Source: Aurelia coerulea (lineage: Eukaryota > Cnidaria > Scyphozoa > Semaeostomeae > Ulmaridae). Taken from it: 64,000 nt of DNA. The stretch covers positions 496,001 to 560,000 of the forward strand of contig CM076958.1 of the NCBI GenBank assembly GCA_039566865.1. The letters run 5' to 3'. Shown in pieces: positions 14,001 through 29,100 of this stretch. The position numbers and the translations under genes are program-made. The notes under the pieces are model-generated. The model saw only the letters and a list, made by a program, of their open reading frames with translations. It was not told the origin of the DNA and did no database searches. Positions within the stretch are counted from its first letter, which is position 1. Each line of letters starts with the position of its first letter.

Positions 14001-17000
14001 GCTTGTAAATCATCATATGAATTTCACAGCAAAAATCTGTCTGCTTTCAAATTCATTCTGTTTTGTAGCAGTTGACACAGTCAAGGCTTCTTAAGGTTAA
14101 TCTAGATGTTCGAAAAGGATTTATTGTTGCATTTTCCAAAAAAAATCAAAATAAACTGTTTTAATTGTTTTAACTGGAATCGTCTGAAAATGTGAATTTA
14201 GGAAGATTTGGTTAACCTCGCAGACAGTAATGTAAAGTCAAGGTGGGATTTCGAGGAAAACTACTTGTGTAATTTTGATTTCGTTCATTCTATTTTAGGA
14301 GAAAGAGTTTTGTGTTATAACAATCCCCCATACGGTTCCTGAGTTCCCACTACTTCAGTCGTTCAAGGTAAAGTACGTCCCTTCTCTGAAGCCTTTGATG
14401 TAAATTTTTCTAATTACTTGAACTTTTATAGTTACCTTTGATGGGCCAGTTCCTGAGTTCCCACTACTTCAGTCGTTCAAGGTAAATTACGTTCTTTCTC
14501 TGAACCCTTTGATGTAAATTTTTCTAAATACCTGACCTTTTTTAGTTACTTTTGATGAGCCAATCTTTAAAATGGTTGGTGTAAAATTCTGCGACCTCTG
14601 TATTTGAACTGAATGACTTGAAAGGAAGTTTATCTACTTTGCTATCATTTCACCGTGTAGACTTTTTACAAATGTTCAGAGGATTCTTTATCTTTTCAGA
14701 GAATAGACGATTACGCTAAAGATGGCAGCGAGGAACTTTTTACCAAGATGCATTACATTCGAATACCGCATCTTTAACGATTCTTATCAATTCGATTTAA
14801 AAACGCAGTGCATCTTGGTCAAAGTTCCTCACCGCCATCTTTAGCGTCTATTCAAGGCAAAGTTTTAAAAGCAAGTTAAACCATCGTAATTTCCAAGCTT
14901 TTTGGCGAAACATGAAGTAATTTTCAAGAAAACCATAGTTTATGGATATCTACAATCTGATATCAAGCAAAAGTCTGTCACTCTGCTGGTTCACGATTTA
15001 GAAACTTGATGCCATCACATCCTCAAATGAGTTGAAATATAAAATAGGCTGTAATTTCGAAAGTTGTTGAAGATATCTGAAAAGTCCAACGGTAGAATTA
15101 TAGGAAAGTAGCTAAAGTATTTTTCAAGTAATTCTTTTTTCAAAGAAATAGGTCTTTGGATGTTGATCAACCTTTCAAAACATTTGGAACAATACACGTT
15201 TTTTTATGAGAAACTGCCCATAAGAAACTCAACTCGCCAAAAAATTAAGAAACTCCAGTACTGGGAAGATATAAGTTAAGAAACTATGTATTTTGATAAA
15301 GGAAATCCTTGAAATATTTTTACTTTACTTTCATTTGTTTCCTGTATCATATTACTCGTAAGGTACTTGAGTAATGTCTAAACATTGGAAAGGCTTAAAA
15401 AACATTGTTTTGAAATGTTCACGAGGGCACAGGTAATGAACATGAATAATGTTATGGAACCTCTAAGAAACTCGTAAGAAACTCTGAGTACTGAAAATCT
15501 GATAATTTTAAGAAACTTTCAGTACTGGGCCAAATTCTTAGTTACTTATCAAAAAAAACATGTACTGGAGATTCGTGACAAAGAGGTTACTCGTTACGAG
15601 TTTATTACCCTTAAGTTTTCATATCCACCACAGCAATCTTTATTCTTTATGCAAATTTTCATCAATCTTTCTTTCAATCACAACACTATCTTAAACTTTG
15701 CTGTTTATTTTTGTCAACAGCGAGCAACACCGAAAGCACAGAGCACTTTATCCCAAGAACTATATGTATTTAACCGAAATGGATTACTCAGGTATTTAGC
15801 TTTGTTTCTCTGTGAGCTACCAAACAATTTGCGCTTATACTGCTACATACACTGCCACAGTTACTGGGAAGGAAGTAATTCTAATGGTGTAGATGATTTT
15901 TCTGCGAGGCCAGGCCACCCAAGAAAAATTGCCACAAACGCGTTAATGGCACATACAGATCGGTCAATTGATTAAGTTTCAACATATTGTCCTTGTCAAA
16001 ATGAGTCTAGACATGTGACCAAAGCTGTAAGCAATGCAGAAATTATACAGGATTGCCTTACTTGCCTTAAACGACACTTTGTAAGCTCAGTAAGTTTTGT
16101 AAGTTTTGCAAGTAAATTCGAATAAAATTTCTATCAAAGTTGATTGGTGTTTTGTCTCAGTTGCGTTTTCTCATTGCCATCTTGGTCACTGCTTCCACTA
16201 TAGCTTTGCTTCGGTTTCCTGTACCTAACTGAATTGAATTTCCACGCAGTTATAAAATTGAATTTTGTATGGTATGTGACCTATGTGTGCGTCTTTAAAA
16301 CATCTTAAACTTTATTCAGACGATATCACTTAGTATATTGCTCATTCAAATCATCCTTAATATATGGAATACCACAACAGCTGGGTGCAAGACCCCTAAC
16401 CAGCCCTCAACAATCCCTCGCTCCAAACAATTTATTGAAATTAGTATTGATTTCTCTTTGTTTTTAACATATATCTTTCCTTTGATTTAGTTCAATAAAT
16501 GTCAGACCTTGTGCTACGCATGATTGGTTTGAGATTGAGAAACTTATAAAGAATACCGACGGGAAAGAATTTCTACTCGCGTAAGTTCTATTTCTATACA
16601 GGATGTCCCAAAAAATAGTGCCCCGTTCCTGTGGCTACTTTGGAGGAGCTGTGGCTTTTTCCTGTTGCAGTTTTTACACAGTTGCATAGGGCAGGCTTCA
16701 ACTTAGAATTTGAGACCTTGTTTGAGTCAATCTGACAAGTGGTTGCTGATTTATGGCAGAGGAAAGGCAAAATAAGTGGCTGCTTTAAAGACAGCACTTC
16801 TGCTGTTCTGCAGCAATGTAAAAATTAAATAATTTTTCAAAGAAAAGGTTCTGGCATTTTATTTAAATTTTCAAAACGGTTCTCTATAAGACAACACTGT
16901 TAACCCTTTTAAAAATGCAGAAAAAATTTAAAATTGACGTTAGAATCTTTTTTTTCAAACATTACTTGATTACTTGAAATTTTGTCTTTGAAGCAAGCAC

Positions 17001-20000
17001 CTATTTTGCCTTTCCTCTCCCATAAATCAGCAACCACTTGTCAGATTGACTCAAACAAGGTCCCAAACTTTAAGTTGAAGCCTGACCTATGCAACTGCAG
17101 AAAAACGGAGACAATTAAGGTACAGCTCCTCCACAGCAGCCACACAAACAGGGCACAGTTTTTTGGACTCCCCGTAGTTTTCATCGATTCGTTATTAGTC
17201 GATAGCACTCTATTTACATTATGGCTTTTTGATCCCATTCCACAGAAATCCCTCAAGTTTCTTTTATAGACTGTGAACATAGACAAATATTTTGCTTCAT
17301 ATCATAAGTAAAGCTTTTCTGCAAAATTCTAGGGGTGTTTTGCCTGGAAAATTTATAAACTGTCTTATGCCGTTTCTTTTCCGAGTTTGCTGCATGAGTA
17401 ATTTATTGCTTTCATTTTAGTGATGTGCAAAGATTTCTAGATTCAAGGAGGGATGAGGTATGATTTTACAAAGATTATTCATCAATTTTACACTCATTTT
17501 TTATAAGAAACCTCTTATAAGAAACTCTCTTACTGGGTACTTTTGAATCCCCTTAAAAATCCTTCTATATTCAAAAGATAAAAGATTTGAGATACGTGTA
17601 AGAAACTTTTGGAGCAAGAATGTCCTTATGTTTAAGAAACTGGCTACCAGCCCCGGGATTAAGTTTCTTATAAAGATATGAGTATACCATTCAAAATATA
17701 TTTTTGTCTTGGGGTAACTATTTGTAACTACTGAAACTATGAAGTCCTTCTTTCTTCATATAATGTCTGATGTATTTCATTTAATAGCCTTCTAAAAGCA
17801 TTCCCAGCATAAATGTCAAGATTTCATTCATATTAACCCAAATCAATTCTAGCAGCACTTAATTATTCTCATATTTAAGCAACTTCCCACAGCCTCTTAA
17901 TTTTAATTCCCTTATTTGGTCAAAAGATCCTTAATTTCTTATATCTTTAACAGCTGAAAATGATGCGTTGGATTCTCAAAAAATTTCGGTAAAAACCTTA
18001 TCAGGCCAAGCAAATTAATATAGGCTGTTATTCGTGGATTTTTACTGTAAATTTCTAAACATCGTCGCCACGTACTTAATGTTACAAATGTGTCCCATAA
18101 TTATTCAAATTTAATTACAAATCATTGATGTTCTAAATTTGAAGGATGGTACAGAAATCAAATGCTATGTTGCAGAATGTATCGATCAAGTGATTGGAGT
18201 GTCAGTTTTAAGGCAGGAAGAGGTGAGAAGGAATCTGTTGCTTTGTTTTTGCGTTTCGCATATTTTTCATTATTTTTGTCAAAGAGTTTTAGATGTTTTA
18301 CTTTTACTCCCCTGAAGGAGAAAATATTGTAGCGTTTGAAAATGTCATCCCTATTTTCTCTCTTTTGTCAGTTGATATTATTTGGTGATTGACTAAGATA
18401 GTCTCACATCAAAGGCATTTAGATTATTCTTACTGAATCACGTTTCTTATGAACCAAGCTGCCATGACGTTCAAATCTTGCTGAATTAACACTTGGAGGA
18501 TTTTATTGCAGCTGCCTAAGTAAGGCTGTTGCACCATGAAAATTTGCCCTGTCTTCCAGCATCAAGAAAATAGTTTCAAGTGTAAATTCAGAGTATGACT
18601 CGTTACCCTTCTTAAAGTTGTGCACTATTCATTAAACTTATGAAAAGTAGACGTAATATTTCATGTTTTATCTGTGAACTATTCAATAAAATTTCTTCAC
18701 CAGGACATAGAATATATAAGAGCTCATTACAACATTGAAGATTTTGTTTATTTCAATCATCATGAAAGACAAGAACATGGACATCTTCATCATTTTGCAA
18801 TCAATCCATCGTTTTCTCATTATACCAAACATTTCCTCAAGGTATTTATACTTTTTATTTATTTTGTATCAGATGAGTAAACAAAAACAAGCCCCGTTTG
18901 AAATACCACTGCTCCCTGGATATCAAGGCTATTGTATTGGCTAGCATATTATTCAATAGTGTACATGTTCAAATGAATTTTAAAATTTACTTGACTAAAA
19001 TCAGTTGCTCCGTTGTGAAATGTATCGAAGTTATTGCAGAAATAGTGGGAAATTTTGTTTGTGATTTCAGGCACGTTTTGAAGGTTTCTAGAAGGGGTTT
19101 TCTCGATAAAATCCCTCATAACTTCAGAATGGAGTGGCTGATTTCAGTCACGTAAATTTTAAAATGGATTTGAACATGCCCATCATGAAATAATACATGG
19201 CCAATATTATTGTCTTGGTATCCAGGGAGCAGTGACCTTTCAAATGGGGATTGTTTTTTTATCCACCCAGAACTATTTCTACTAAATGTTTCAAGTTGTC
19301 GGTCTTGTTGAACAAAATTAATTAACACTCATAACCTAAGAATTGTGATTTCGTAAAAGATTTTGTTCATCACTTTGCTTGGGATATTTGATCAATTACC
19401 TTCTTTCATTTTCTTGGCTAAATATTTTTCCTACTTTCTATGGCTTTTTAACGACACAATTTTAGGTGACTTAGAAAAAAGAGTGATTTAACTGTCCAGA
19501 ACTTTGAAAAATAAAGTCCACGAATTTAAAGCTACAGTGGAAGGTTTACCCTTTGAATTTCAGGCAAATTATAAGAATAAGAGCCTTCAAATTCTGTGAA
19601 AATAAACAATTTGAATGTCAAATACTGTGAACAAAATATAAGGTCTAGTCTTGCAAGTGAATGTGAATCTTAATTGCTTTACATCTGTAACTCATTGATG
19701 CTCAACTATTAATCGTAGAGTGACCTTCCTTTGTTTAATTCCAGGAAATGCTTCGCCTTTCCAAGAAATCATGTATATATTATCCATTGTACAAATCAAT
19801 ACCAGATGCTCAGGTATGCCTTACTAATGGGAATCTAAGCATATATAAGCCTTCGATAAAAATAACTACGCGAAGACAATAGGCTATGACACGTGCCGCA
19901 CCATATTTGGGCAACTTATCTTCGTCAACAGGAAATCTTGATATCTGATAGGCTAGAGTTTGATCACAAGTGGCTTGATCCACTTTTATATGCTTACATT

Positions 20001-23000
20001 CCCTTTAATGATCTGAAACTGTTGCCAAGAAAACTTTCTATAAGATTGAGCCTTAACAGAAATTTGCCATTTCTTTATTGTCGCCCTCTTCGATCGCTTC
20101 GATTTATGTCAAAGGAATTCTTACGTTATACAAAACGGAGTATGAATAAATTTTATGCATACGAAGAGAATTTCATTTTATTTCTTTATGAATTTGAATA
20201 TATACCGGGTGTCCCAAAATGATGTATTATCGTTTAATTGCTTATATTTCCATTACCAATGAACCGATTTTCAAAAACTGGTAAAACCACAACCTACATC
20301 TTAAAATACAATTTATCAAATAAAACAAAGTGTTTGAAAATCGGTTCATTGGTTATGAACATGTAAGCAATCAAACAATGATACATCATTTTGGGACACC
20401 CGGTATGATACTCTCATATATGTCACAGCAAGGACCCGGTGAGTTTGCCTTCCATATCAAATGTAAATGTGGTTTTTAATTTGATATTGTTTTAATTGTT
20501 TAAAATATATATTTTGCAGGTTGTCAAACCTCACAGTCTGGTAACATGCATCAACGACTTAGTGCCAATCAGGTAACTTCTTCAGAAATTTCTTTGTCCT
20601 TCTCCTTGTCCTTTTCACTTTCATATCTCTCCACTCGTTTATTTACTGCTTCTAATCGTGTTTGATTTGAAAAATTCAAACACAAGAATAGCAATCTAGA
20701 TTTCACCATAGTCATGATTTCACCATCACAAGCAATTTTTAAAGATAGAATTATCAAAGAGTGTGTGACTAAAGTGCACACCAAGATAGATTTCTAACGC
20801 TGAAGATTTAGAATTTCACTTTATCGCAAATCTTACCTGATATTAAATTTGAAACGGATTTGCTCCACTTTTGCTTGTCTAGCAAGTGAACACTAAGTAT
20901 CTCATTTCAAAATGAAAACAAAGCTTTAGCTGTTTCGTAACGCAGTTTTGTACTCGTCTTTATTCCCAGCTATCATTCACATTTTTCTTCAATTCAAAAG
21001 AACTGTATGTACATTTTGGAGATTCTGTAATCAATTTCACATAGTCAGTAACAGCTTCAACTTTCCTTCTCACATAACTTAGTAGCCTGCGGGGTGTCAA
21101 AATTTACATCATTTCGTAGATTGAGATCAAAGATTTTCTAATTAATTGAGAATTCTGTCACTCTTTTCTTAGATAAAGTTTTTCGTTATAGATTGAATGG
21201 AAAGATTGAACGGAAAGACCCCTATTGCGAGATTAGGTCTCGTATATGATCTTTTTGAGAGAAAGTATGAGCAATTAGAACGACCAGTGCGGGATATTTC
21301 CTCTAAGTACTCGTCAATTCTGACTTCCCTTAATGTTGTCTTCCTTTGGCCTGCATGAGTCAATGTACGATAATGCAAAAGATGGCGACACAGGGGGTGT
21401 TTTGCCAAGATGCGTTGCATTCTGTAATCAAATCCCTAAACAGGGTGTCCCAGAAAATTGTTTCACGTTTCATTAAATATTAAAAAGTAACGATAGAATG
21501 TACAGACTCCTGGTTAGATAACCCTGTTTCTAAGATTTTGAATTAATTTTTGACGCCAGAATATTGCGAATCCGCTAAGAATTCACGGATTTCCAAGCTT
21601 TTGAAGTTCAAGTTTGTGCGAAAACTGAAACCAGACGCCCTTAACTGACTTGTTTTTCAAAAAGACGTCCCAAAATCGAGGTAAAAGGAGACTGTCCAAT
21701 GTTTTACCTCTCGTCGATATCAGGACAAACCAAATAGGACTTCAAAAGTAATTCAATTCTTGTAACCGTTGCCAAAATTTATTTAAGAATGCAAGTATCC
21801 AAAAATATGGAATGAAAACTTAATCGATGAGAGCTGAGGCCATTTAAAATTTTGCTCAACAGGATTCCTCCAAACATCCATAACCTTGATTGAATGTTAG
21901 ACAAAGCTAGTTTATCGAAAGTGTTTTTATATTCCATTTGATTTGCTCTGAATAAACGAGATTCTACTTTCACAACATATGCAATTTAGGGGCGTCTGGT
22001 TTCAGCTTTCCCACAACCTTGAGCTTTATTTAGCCGATCTGCTAGCTTCTGGTGCCTAAAATTAATTCAAAATCTCAGCAACATGGTTATCTTACCATGG
22101 AGAGCCCATTCATTATTTCGTTATTTTTGAATATTTAATCAAACGTCGAACAATTTTTTTGGGACACCCTGTAGAATCGTTAAATATTTGTAATTGGAGC
22201 ACAATGCATCTCGGTAAAGCTCCCAATCGCCATCTTTAGCGTCATCGTCTATTAGCACTCTCCGTCGCAGAGGCTGTTTGTTGTTTGCGGCATCGCGGTT
22301 TCTAGTTCAGCCTCCCAGCAAACAAACAGCCTCTGCGACGGAGAGTGGTCTATTAGGCAGCTTTTCCAAAAAGGTATGACATTCTGGACAAGAATCTCTC
22401 TTTGCAAGATACGCATTGTATCTTCATAAATGCTTGTTTTATTGATTACTTAAAGAATTTATTGATTGATTATAGTAACTTTCTGTTATTAGAGTACGAA
22501 GGCAGATAGTCTATCCAGTTGAAGACCTGGAACATAATGCTCCTTCGGAGAGGATCCTCAAGAAACAGGTACATATAATTTTGATGACGACTTGCATCGA
22601 TCAAACTTGCTTACAGCGAAAAAACTCTCCTCTATTCTAGCATAGGTTCCAAATCTTTACATATGTCAGTGAAAAATTCTACAACCAGTGGCTTGAAAGA
22701 AACGTAGCTATTTTGCTTATAATTCTACCGGGACAATTAAAGTTAGAGCTCCTTCACTACAGCCAAATAAACAAGGCATGATTTTTAAAACACGCTGTAG
22801 CATGGGTAGTTAAGCACTGCTGGTGTATATGTACCTGCGGATGAATAATTCATATAGATCTGCGGAGGAGATATTTGTGCTAGCTCCTCCGCTGTAGTAG
22901 TAAATGGTGTTTTCCTCCGCAAAAGAACAAAGCTGTGGGAATCAAGCATACTGCGTTGTCTAACCACCCATAACTGTAATAAATAGTACATGAGAGAATC

Positions 23001-23089
23001 CAATGATTTAAATTTCATGCAAACAATATGATTTGTAGCCTTGACTGTCGAGGAACTGAATAAAAACCAAGGACATTTTTGATTGAATA

Positions 23090-23132
<43 letters not shown>

Positions 23133-26100
23133 AATTGATTGATTGATGGATTTTCTGATTATTTGATAGATTTATCATTATTTTATAGGATGGTTACTCA
23201 TTGTATCATATGAACAGAAAACTCACTTTGGAACCAAAGGTTTTTTTGAGAAACTTTTTTTGTTTTTAGTTTGGAACTGATAATTTTTTCAGCATTTAAA
23301 AAAAGACTCAACCTACATGCAATCACTTGACAGTTTAGATGGGAGAATGTAATTTGGACTATTCACTTTGAATATGTTAAAGAAACTTTTTGTCAAAAGC
23401 AGATCTCAAAAGTTTGTTAAACGACTTGGCCAAATCTTGACAGTTCGCTTCGGTGGAATGATCTCAGGTTTCTTGTTTTGTATCTTTTTAGTTCTACCTT
23501 ATGATCACTTAAAATTAAATTTTTGCTTTGTGGAAAAGTTTCAGTGAGGATCACAGGAGGCCATATGCATTTGATCTCATCACTAATAAAGATGTGTTTA
23601 TTTTTCAGGTTGTGATAAATGTGAGAATCGTTGTTGTTGGTGCATCCGATGTAGGAGTTTCTTGCTTGGACACTTTCGTTAACTGGTAAGCTATTTAACA
23701 CAGATAATAAATACATTACAGAGCTCCGTTCATAGTCTTAGCTGATCTGTTTGCTAGTAATACTGCTTACTAGTAATAACGAGAAGCATTAAAGGTGGTG
23801 TGCAATGGTAAATAGGCTCCTCTATAAATAGAACAAAGGAATCACTCAGACACAGCATTGTTTCTTGGCAAGATAAAAATCTCATTGTTAGGTTATCCTT
23901 TGTTGACTTTGTGTGCAAATTGATTTTTGAATGGGGTATTTTTAGATTTTTCTGCTCTCTGCAAATGCAAGCTTTTAACCTTGTACAAACCCTTTAAGTT
24001 TGCGGTGAAATGTAATGAAGCAAGATGGAGGTCTAATTTTTTGTTTACAATTTTCAATAGTATATGTAATTTACGGGCCATCGCAATTGATCGATTAGCT
24101 TTCGGCAACCAGTAACATCTCTTAAATAGTAGCAGTTGTGGAAAACAGCGGATGAAACCGCTTAAGTACTAGCTCTTGGATGATAAAATATTATGCCGAC
24201 ATTATGAAGTGCTGAATGTCTCGATTAAGTATCTAAAAAAACCTGGTGTTGCAAAAAAGTACTCCTGTTTGATAAATCACCAAAATCGTATTACAAGGTC
24301 AATCTTCAAATTTCTTTTTTTAGCAAGTAGATCAAAGACCAAATTATTGTCCCAAGCATAGCTGATCTCATGATTGGTTTTAAAATTAGTGAATTTAGCT
24401 CTTTTAGGACTGCCTGATCTTGAAGCATGCTTCAAAAAGCACTGATGATTATCAGATTAATATCTTTTTGCAAATCAAGCGTTTAGTTTGGTCATTAATG
24501 TCAGAAAGAAACGCGAACTATTATTGTAGACTAGAAGGGAAATGAAAAATCTTACTATTAGGCAAGATAAACGATGTTGCTTATATTCGTAAAATTCACT
24601 TTTTGGCTTGGTAGGATTCACCTAGAAACAACTGATTAATTCGGATGATCCCTTAGCAAGTAAACATCATGGCATTATCAAAATCTCCCAATGAAGTTAA
24701 ATCTTAAAATGAAACTCCTGAGTTCCCATCCATTGCAAAGAATTTATGCTTCAAGTTCACTATCATAGAAGCTCGATTTTTCAATTGACCATTCTTTGTA
24801 TTTTCTGAAATATTGATTTGTAAATTTTGATTTGTAGCCCACATTTATGTTTCAACGATTTGACATTGATATCAGACAATGGTTTAGAAGAACATAAACC
24901 TGGCAGAATGTCTTCTGTCTTAGCCACCAGGTGAGAATTTGATTTTAATTATTTTGGTATTGAGTATCTTTTCAAGACAACGTTTTCTCAGTGCACAAAC
25001 TGATATTTATAAGTTAACATCTGAAGCGAGAAGAAATTTCTTGTTTCTTGTTAATTTGTTATTCTCTAACTTTTCATTATTTTCTGTCAACAGTCTATGT
25101 TTCAATGAAAAAGAATACGAGGCAATGGCATTGTCAACGTTTGTTAATGTAGTCAATGGGAAAATGACAAAAATTGACAGGTAAAAGCTTCTACTTTGGT
25201 GACAGAAGTTTATTAAAAGATGCCAAGATCTAAAATACGTCTCAAATTAGATATCACCTAAGATTAGCTAATAGGGTTTTTTGTGCATAAATATTGTAAA
25301 TTACTTCGCTAACTATGGATTTCAGCCTTGGCTGAAACCATCATATAGTCGATGAGCCCGGTTAAAGTTATAAACGGGCCGAAAACTCTCATAGAATTAG
25401 CCCCTTTTTTGATGAGTTCTTCTGTTCAAAAATATTCTTATATCTTAAAAACAATCGAAACCTCTACTTCAGTAATATGAAACTGTCATTTTTCTTTGCA
25501 CAGTTTTCTCCATTTTTAATTGCTATGTAAATACTTAGATTTCAAAATTTTTATCAAATCATTGAGTAACTTTCACTACTTACTATTACCAGCAGCTGAA
25601 GGGCTACCATTCTTTTTAACTGAAATTACTTTAATAAATGTCTATAGCAACCCTGATTGAAAAAAATGTGTATATGAAATCTTTCACAGTTTCAATGTAC
25701 ATGTAATTAAGGAACCAAATGTGCCCTTATGAGCTTTAGCTATTCTTAAGATTCTTTTTTCTTATTTTATAGAATAGATAAACAAGTGATCATATCAAAT
25801 GGCAGAAAAGTGCCATATGATCACCTTCTGTTATGCACTGGTCAACAATTTCAATATCCTGTCCCAACTGGTGCTGATATCACGAAACTGGTCACAACAA
25901 GCGAAGCAACGAAACAAGGATTACCTTCGGTAAAATTGTCATCATCATCATCAATATAATTTATTTAATGTAGGCTAAGTAAAATAAAAAGAATAGCTAA
26001 ATTACAGCTAATTTAGGCCTACTTTACAAAAATTTACAAAATTTACAAATTAATTCCTAAAGCTAATCAATAAAAACATTTAGTGGATTATATACAAGAT

Positions 26101-29100
26101 AAAAGCATGCCTTCCCTACGAGGTACGGAGCTACGCCCACCTCCCAGAGAGACGGCGGACATACCGCGCGAGGGAACCCCCACACGCATATCCTAAGATC
26201 TATCCATTCTTAGGGATTATAAGGCCAAAAAGGACAGATATTTCAAAACAATAGCATCAGTTGCTATGATTGACATTGCAAAGAGATTAGCGATTGCAGA
26301 CAAAGGAAATTCTCTCAACCATTAATTCACAACCAACAACAAAGCCACAAAATTTTCCCTGAAGCCAGCAGGGCAAACTATCACCATGTGCACGCGAAAG
26401 GTAGTTTATTAAGAGAAGAAAAAGAAATAAATCGAAAGATCTCCATAGAGGACTTTATTTATTAGATTCAGAATCGGAGCAGAAGGTGTTACAATTCTCG
26501 CATATATTAGGCTTAAATGAAACAATAATCTCCTAAACTGTGGATCGATGATTTCCGCTTAGGCCAACATTGATTTTCAGACAGTCTGAATTTTCAGCGT
26601 GCCTGCAAAGGACCCTGGGTTTGTGGGTAGACATAGTTAGACATAGTTTTTGCTCCCCGTGATCTTGTTCTAGTAGTTGAATAGGGTAGCTTGTAAGTAT
26701 AGTAATTTAGTAATATGTATCGTAAATTTTTAGGAGAAGGTATATAAAAAAGGACCCTAGGTGACGATGGTTCTTTAAGCCTTTAACATGTAAATCATTT
26801 GCTTGCGCAAGCTGTTAGCTACATACCGTAAAAGCTCTATTAAGACCCGGGGGGCTTATTTAATTTTGGACACTTTTTAGTCCATTTTGCACCATATTTT
26901 GCGGTTTAAACAAACAATTTTACGGGTTAAATACATGAATTCAACAAAGTTTTATCTCAAAACACATCAAAATTAACATGCGAACTTATTTAGCTCAATA
27001 AATGGAGAATCTTTGGTAACCTCTGGAATTTTATATAAGTGGGGGGGGGGCTTAATAGAGAGGGGGCTTAATAGAGCTTTTACGGTAATATTCAAAAGTT
27101 GTCGCAAGCAATCATCATCACTATCTACGACTTAACATCACTTAGAAGCCATATCTGTAAAAACTCTGAAAAAAGCTAGATTATTTGCTGATAAGGGAAT
27201 ATACATCATCTTTCTGCACAGTCAAAATTTGTCATTTTCATTTCTGATGCTTACAAGATTTAAAAATTCTTTCCGTAGGTTTACAAAGGATTTCTACCAG
27301 ATAATATTTTCTTGGTGAATTATGAATCAGATGTGGAATCAGCATTTAAATGGATTCAAGAAAATCTTTTGCATTCGCCTCGTTAGTAAAATATCTAGTT
27401 TTATAATCTCTTTGCAACAAAACACATGTTTCTTACAGTTTTTAAGCGATCTTAACAATTTTTGATTATTTGTGAAGCAATTTCTTTGAAGCACATTATC
27501 GCATACGAAGCTCAGTGCTGGGACAGTTAATTTAGACACAAGGTCAGGAAGTCGCCACATGGTGGTTATAATTTCTGTTAAAATAATTCCCTCATTGTTG
27601 AAAAATTATCCTGCTTTCTGGTTGGCTATCAATTATCCCAAGATGAAGTTCATCTGACTGAAAAACCATCAAAATATGATTGCTACAAATTCTGCCTTCT
27701 TTGTCTATTCGTATCAATGGTCAAATAAATTCAAAAATGATTCTTTTTCTGCGAAAAAGACATTCCATGCTTTACATGAAACTTTTAATTCGATGGAATT
27801 CTCAATTTTGTATGATTTTTTACACAGCAAAATTTACCGTAGCTCCTCCGCATCAGCCACACAAATAGGTCAAAACATATTTTTCAGACACCCTGTATAC
27901 CTACAGTTTTCCACCAAACACGGCTTAAATCCCCAAACTCTGATCGGAAACACATACAATGTTATCAATCAAATAATACCTAAAAGCATATAGTATAAAC
28001 GCTGAATTTAAATTGTTTCTTTTCAGGGAAAGCATTAATTTATGGCTCAACAATCCAAGCTTATGGCTTCATCGAAGGACTGCTAAAACTAGGACTGCCT
28101 GGTGAAAATATTGTATTTGTGCAGCCTCCCTTTACACCCCCATCTTGTTTCAATGATCCACGCGTAGAGAGCATAGTGCACAGTGCTTTGAAGGAACAAG
28201 GTAATTATTTTCAGAATGCTTTAAATTGTAAATCGATTGCTTGGATTCTGTATGATAGGACAAAGTAGCGATCGATTCATGAACTGCAGTTGTACACAGG
28301 TTCTTATTTCCCTTTTCAATTTTCTATCAATTTTAGCTCTCCAAACGACGACGACCAGTGGACGGTTGAATCCATTAACATGCAGCTCTTAGTAATCTCA
28401 CTTCTTCCCTATATCGATCCCCTTGATTGCTATCCTAATCTTTCGAACCTACCCTTTTTCAGCTTGATTAGCGTTGGTTCTATTGATATTTTTTTCCTTG
28501 TTTATGGGCTATGCTCCAAACATCGTTCTTCATTAAATTCATGTCAAAGGGCTTATAGTTTACTTTATTCATTTGTCTATGTTTTCACAATTCCACTTCA
28601 TGCAACAAGAGAAATTTTGAGCTCTTAGTGATGAACTCTTAGTTATTGTGAGAGATCAAAGTTGTCTGGCTGCCAGAAAACCGTAAAACTTCTCATAGAC
28701 AACACGAAATGTCAAGCTAGCTATCAAGAAAGTACTCGTTTTGCAATACAGGTTTTAGCAACAGTATCATCGGTATTGACCCAACTGAACCCCGCCAAAT
28801 TTTAAGTGGATAGCTTTACACTCGATATTTGAAATCATTACCAATTTGTAAGTTTTATTCGGCACTGATATCTGAACGCATGAACATCTAAGACCCCGTT
28901 TTCACTGTATATGTACAACTTTGGATCCGTAACAAAAGTGTAACAGATCAGCCTCCAATTTACATTCCTCCTGCTAATCTGTAAACATTTATTTATTCTG
29001 TCTACAGAAATATGTTCTGGTAAAGCATTTTAAATGCTTTGGAATCGTGACAAATTCGTTGCGGATCCAAGTTATACCGGTACAGTGTAAAGGGCATAAC

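Noticed and set aside
16594..17286. Three ORFs sharing ATTCQIDSNKV-like sequence on both strands
   Set aside because: They are mirror images produced by the long inverted repeat of one transposon.
20569..20784. Glu/Lys-rich minus ORF opposite CFAP61 exon 19
   Set aside because: Low-complexity stretch from a CTTCTCCTTGTCC tract; antisense to a verified intron.
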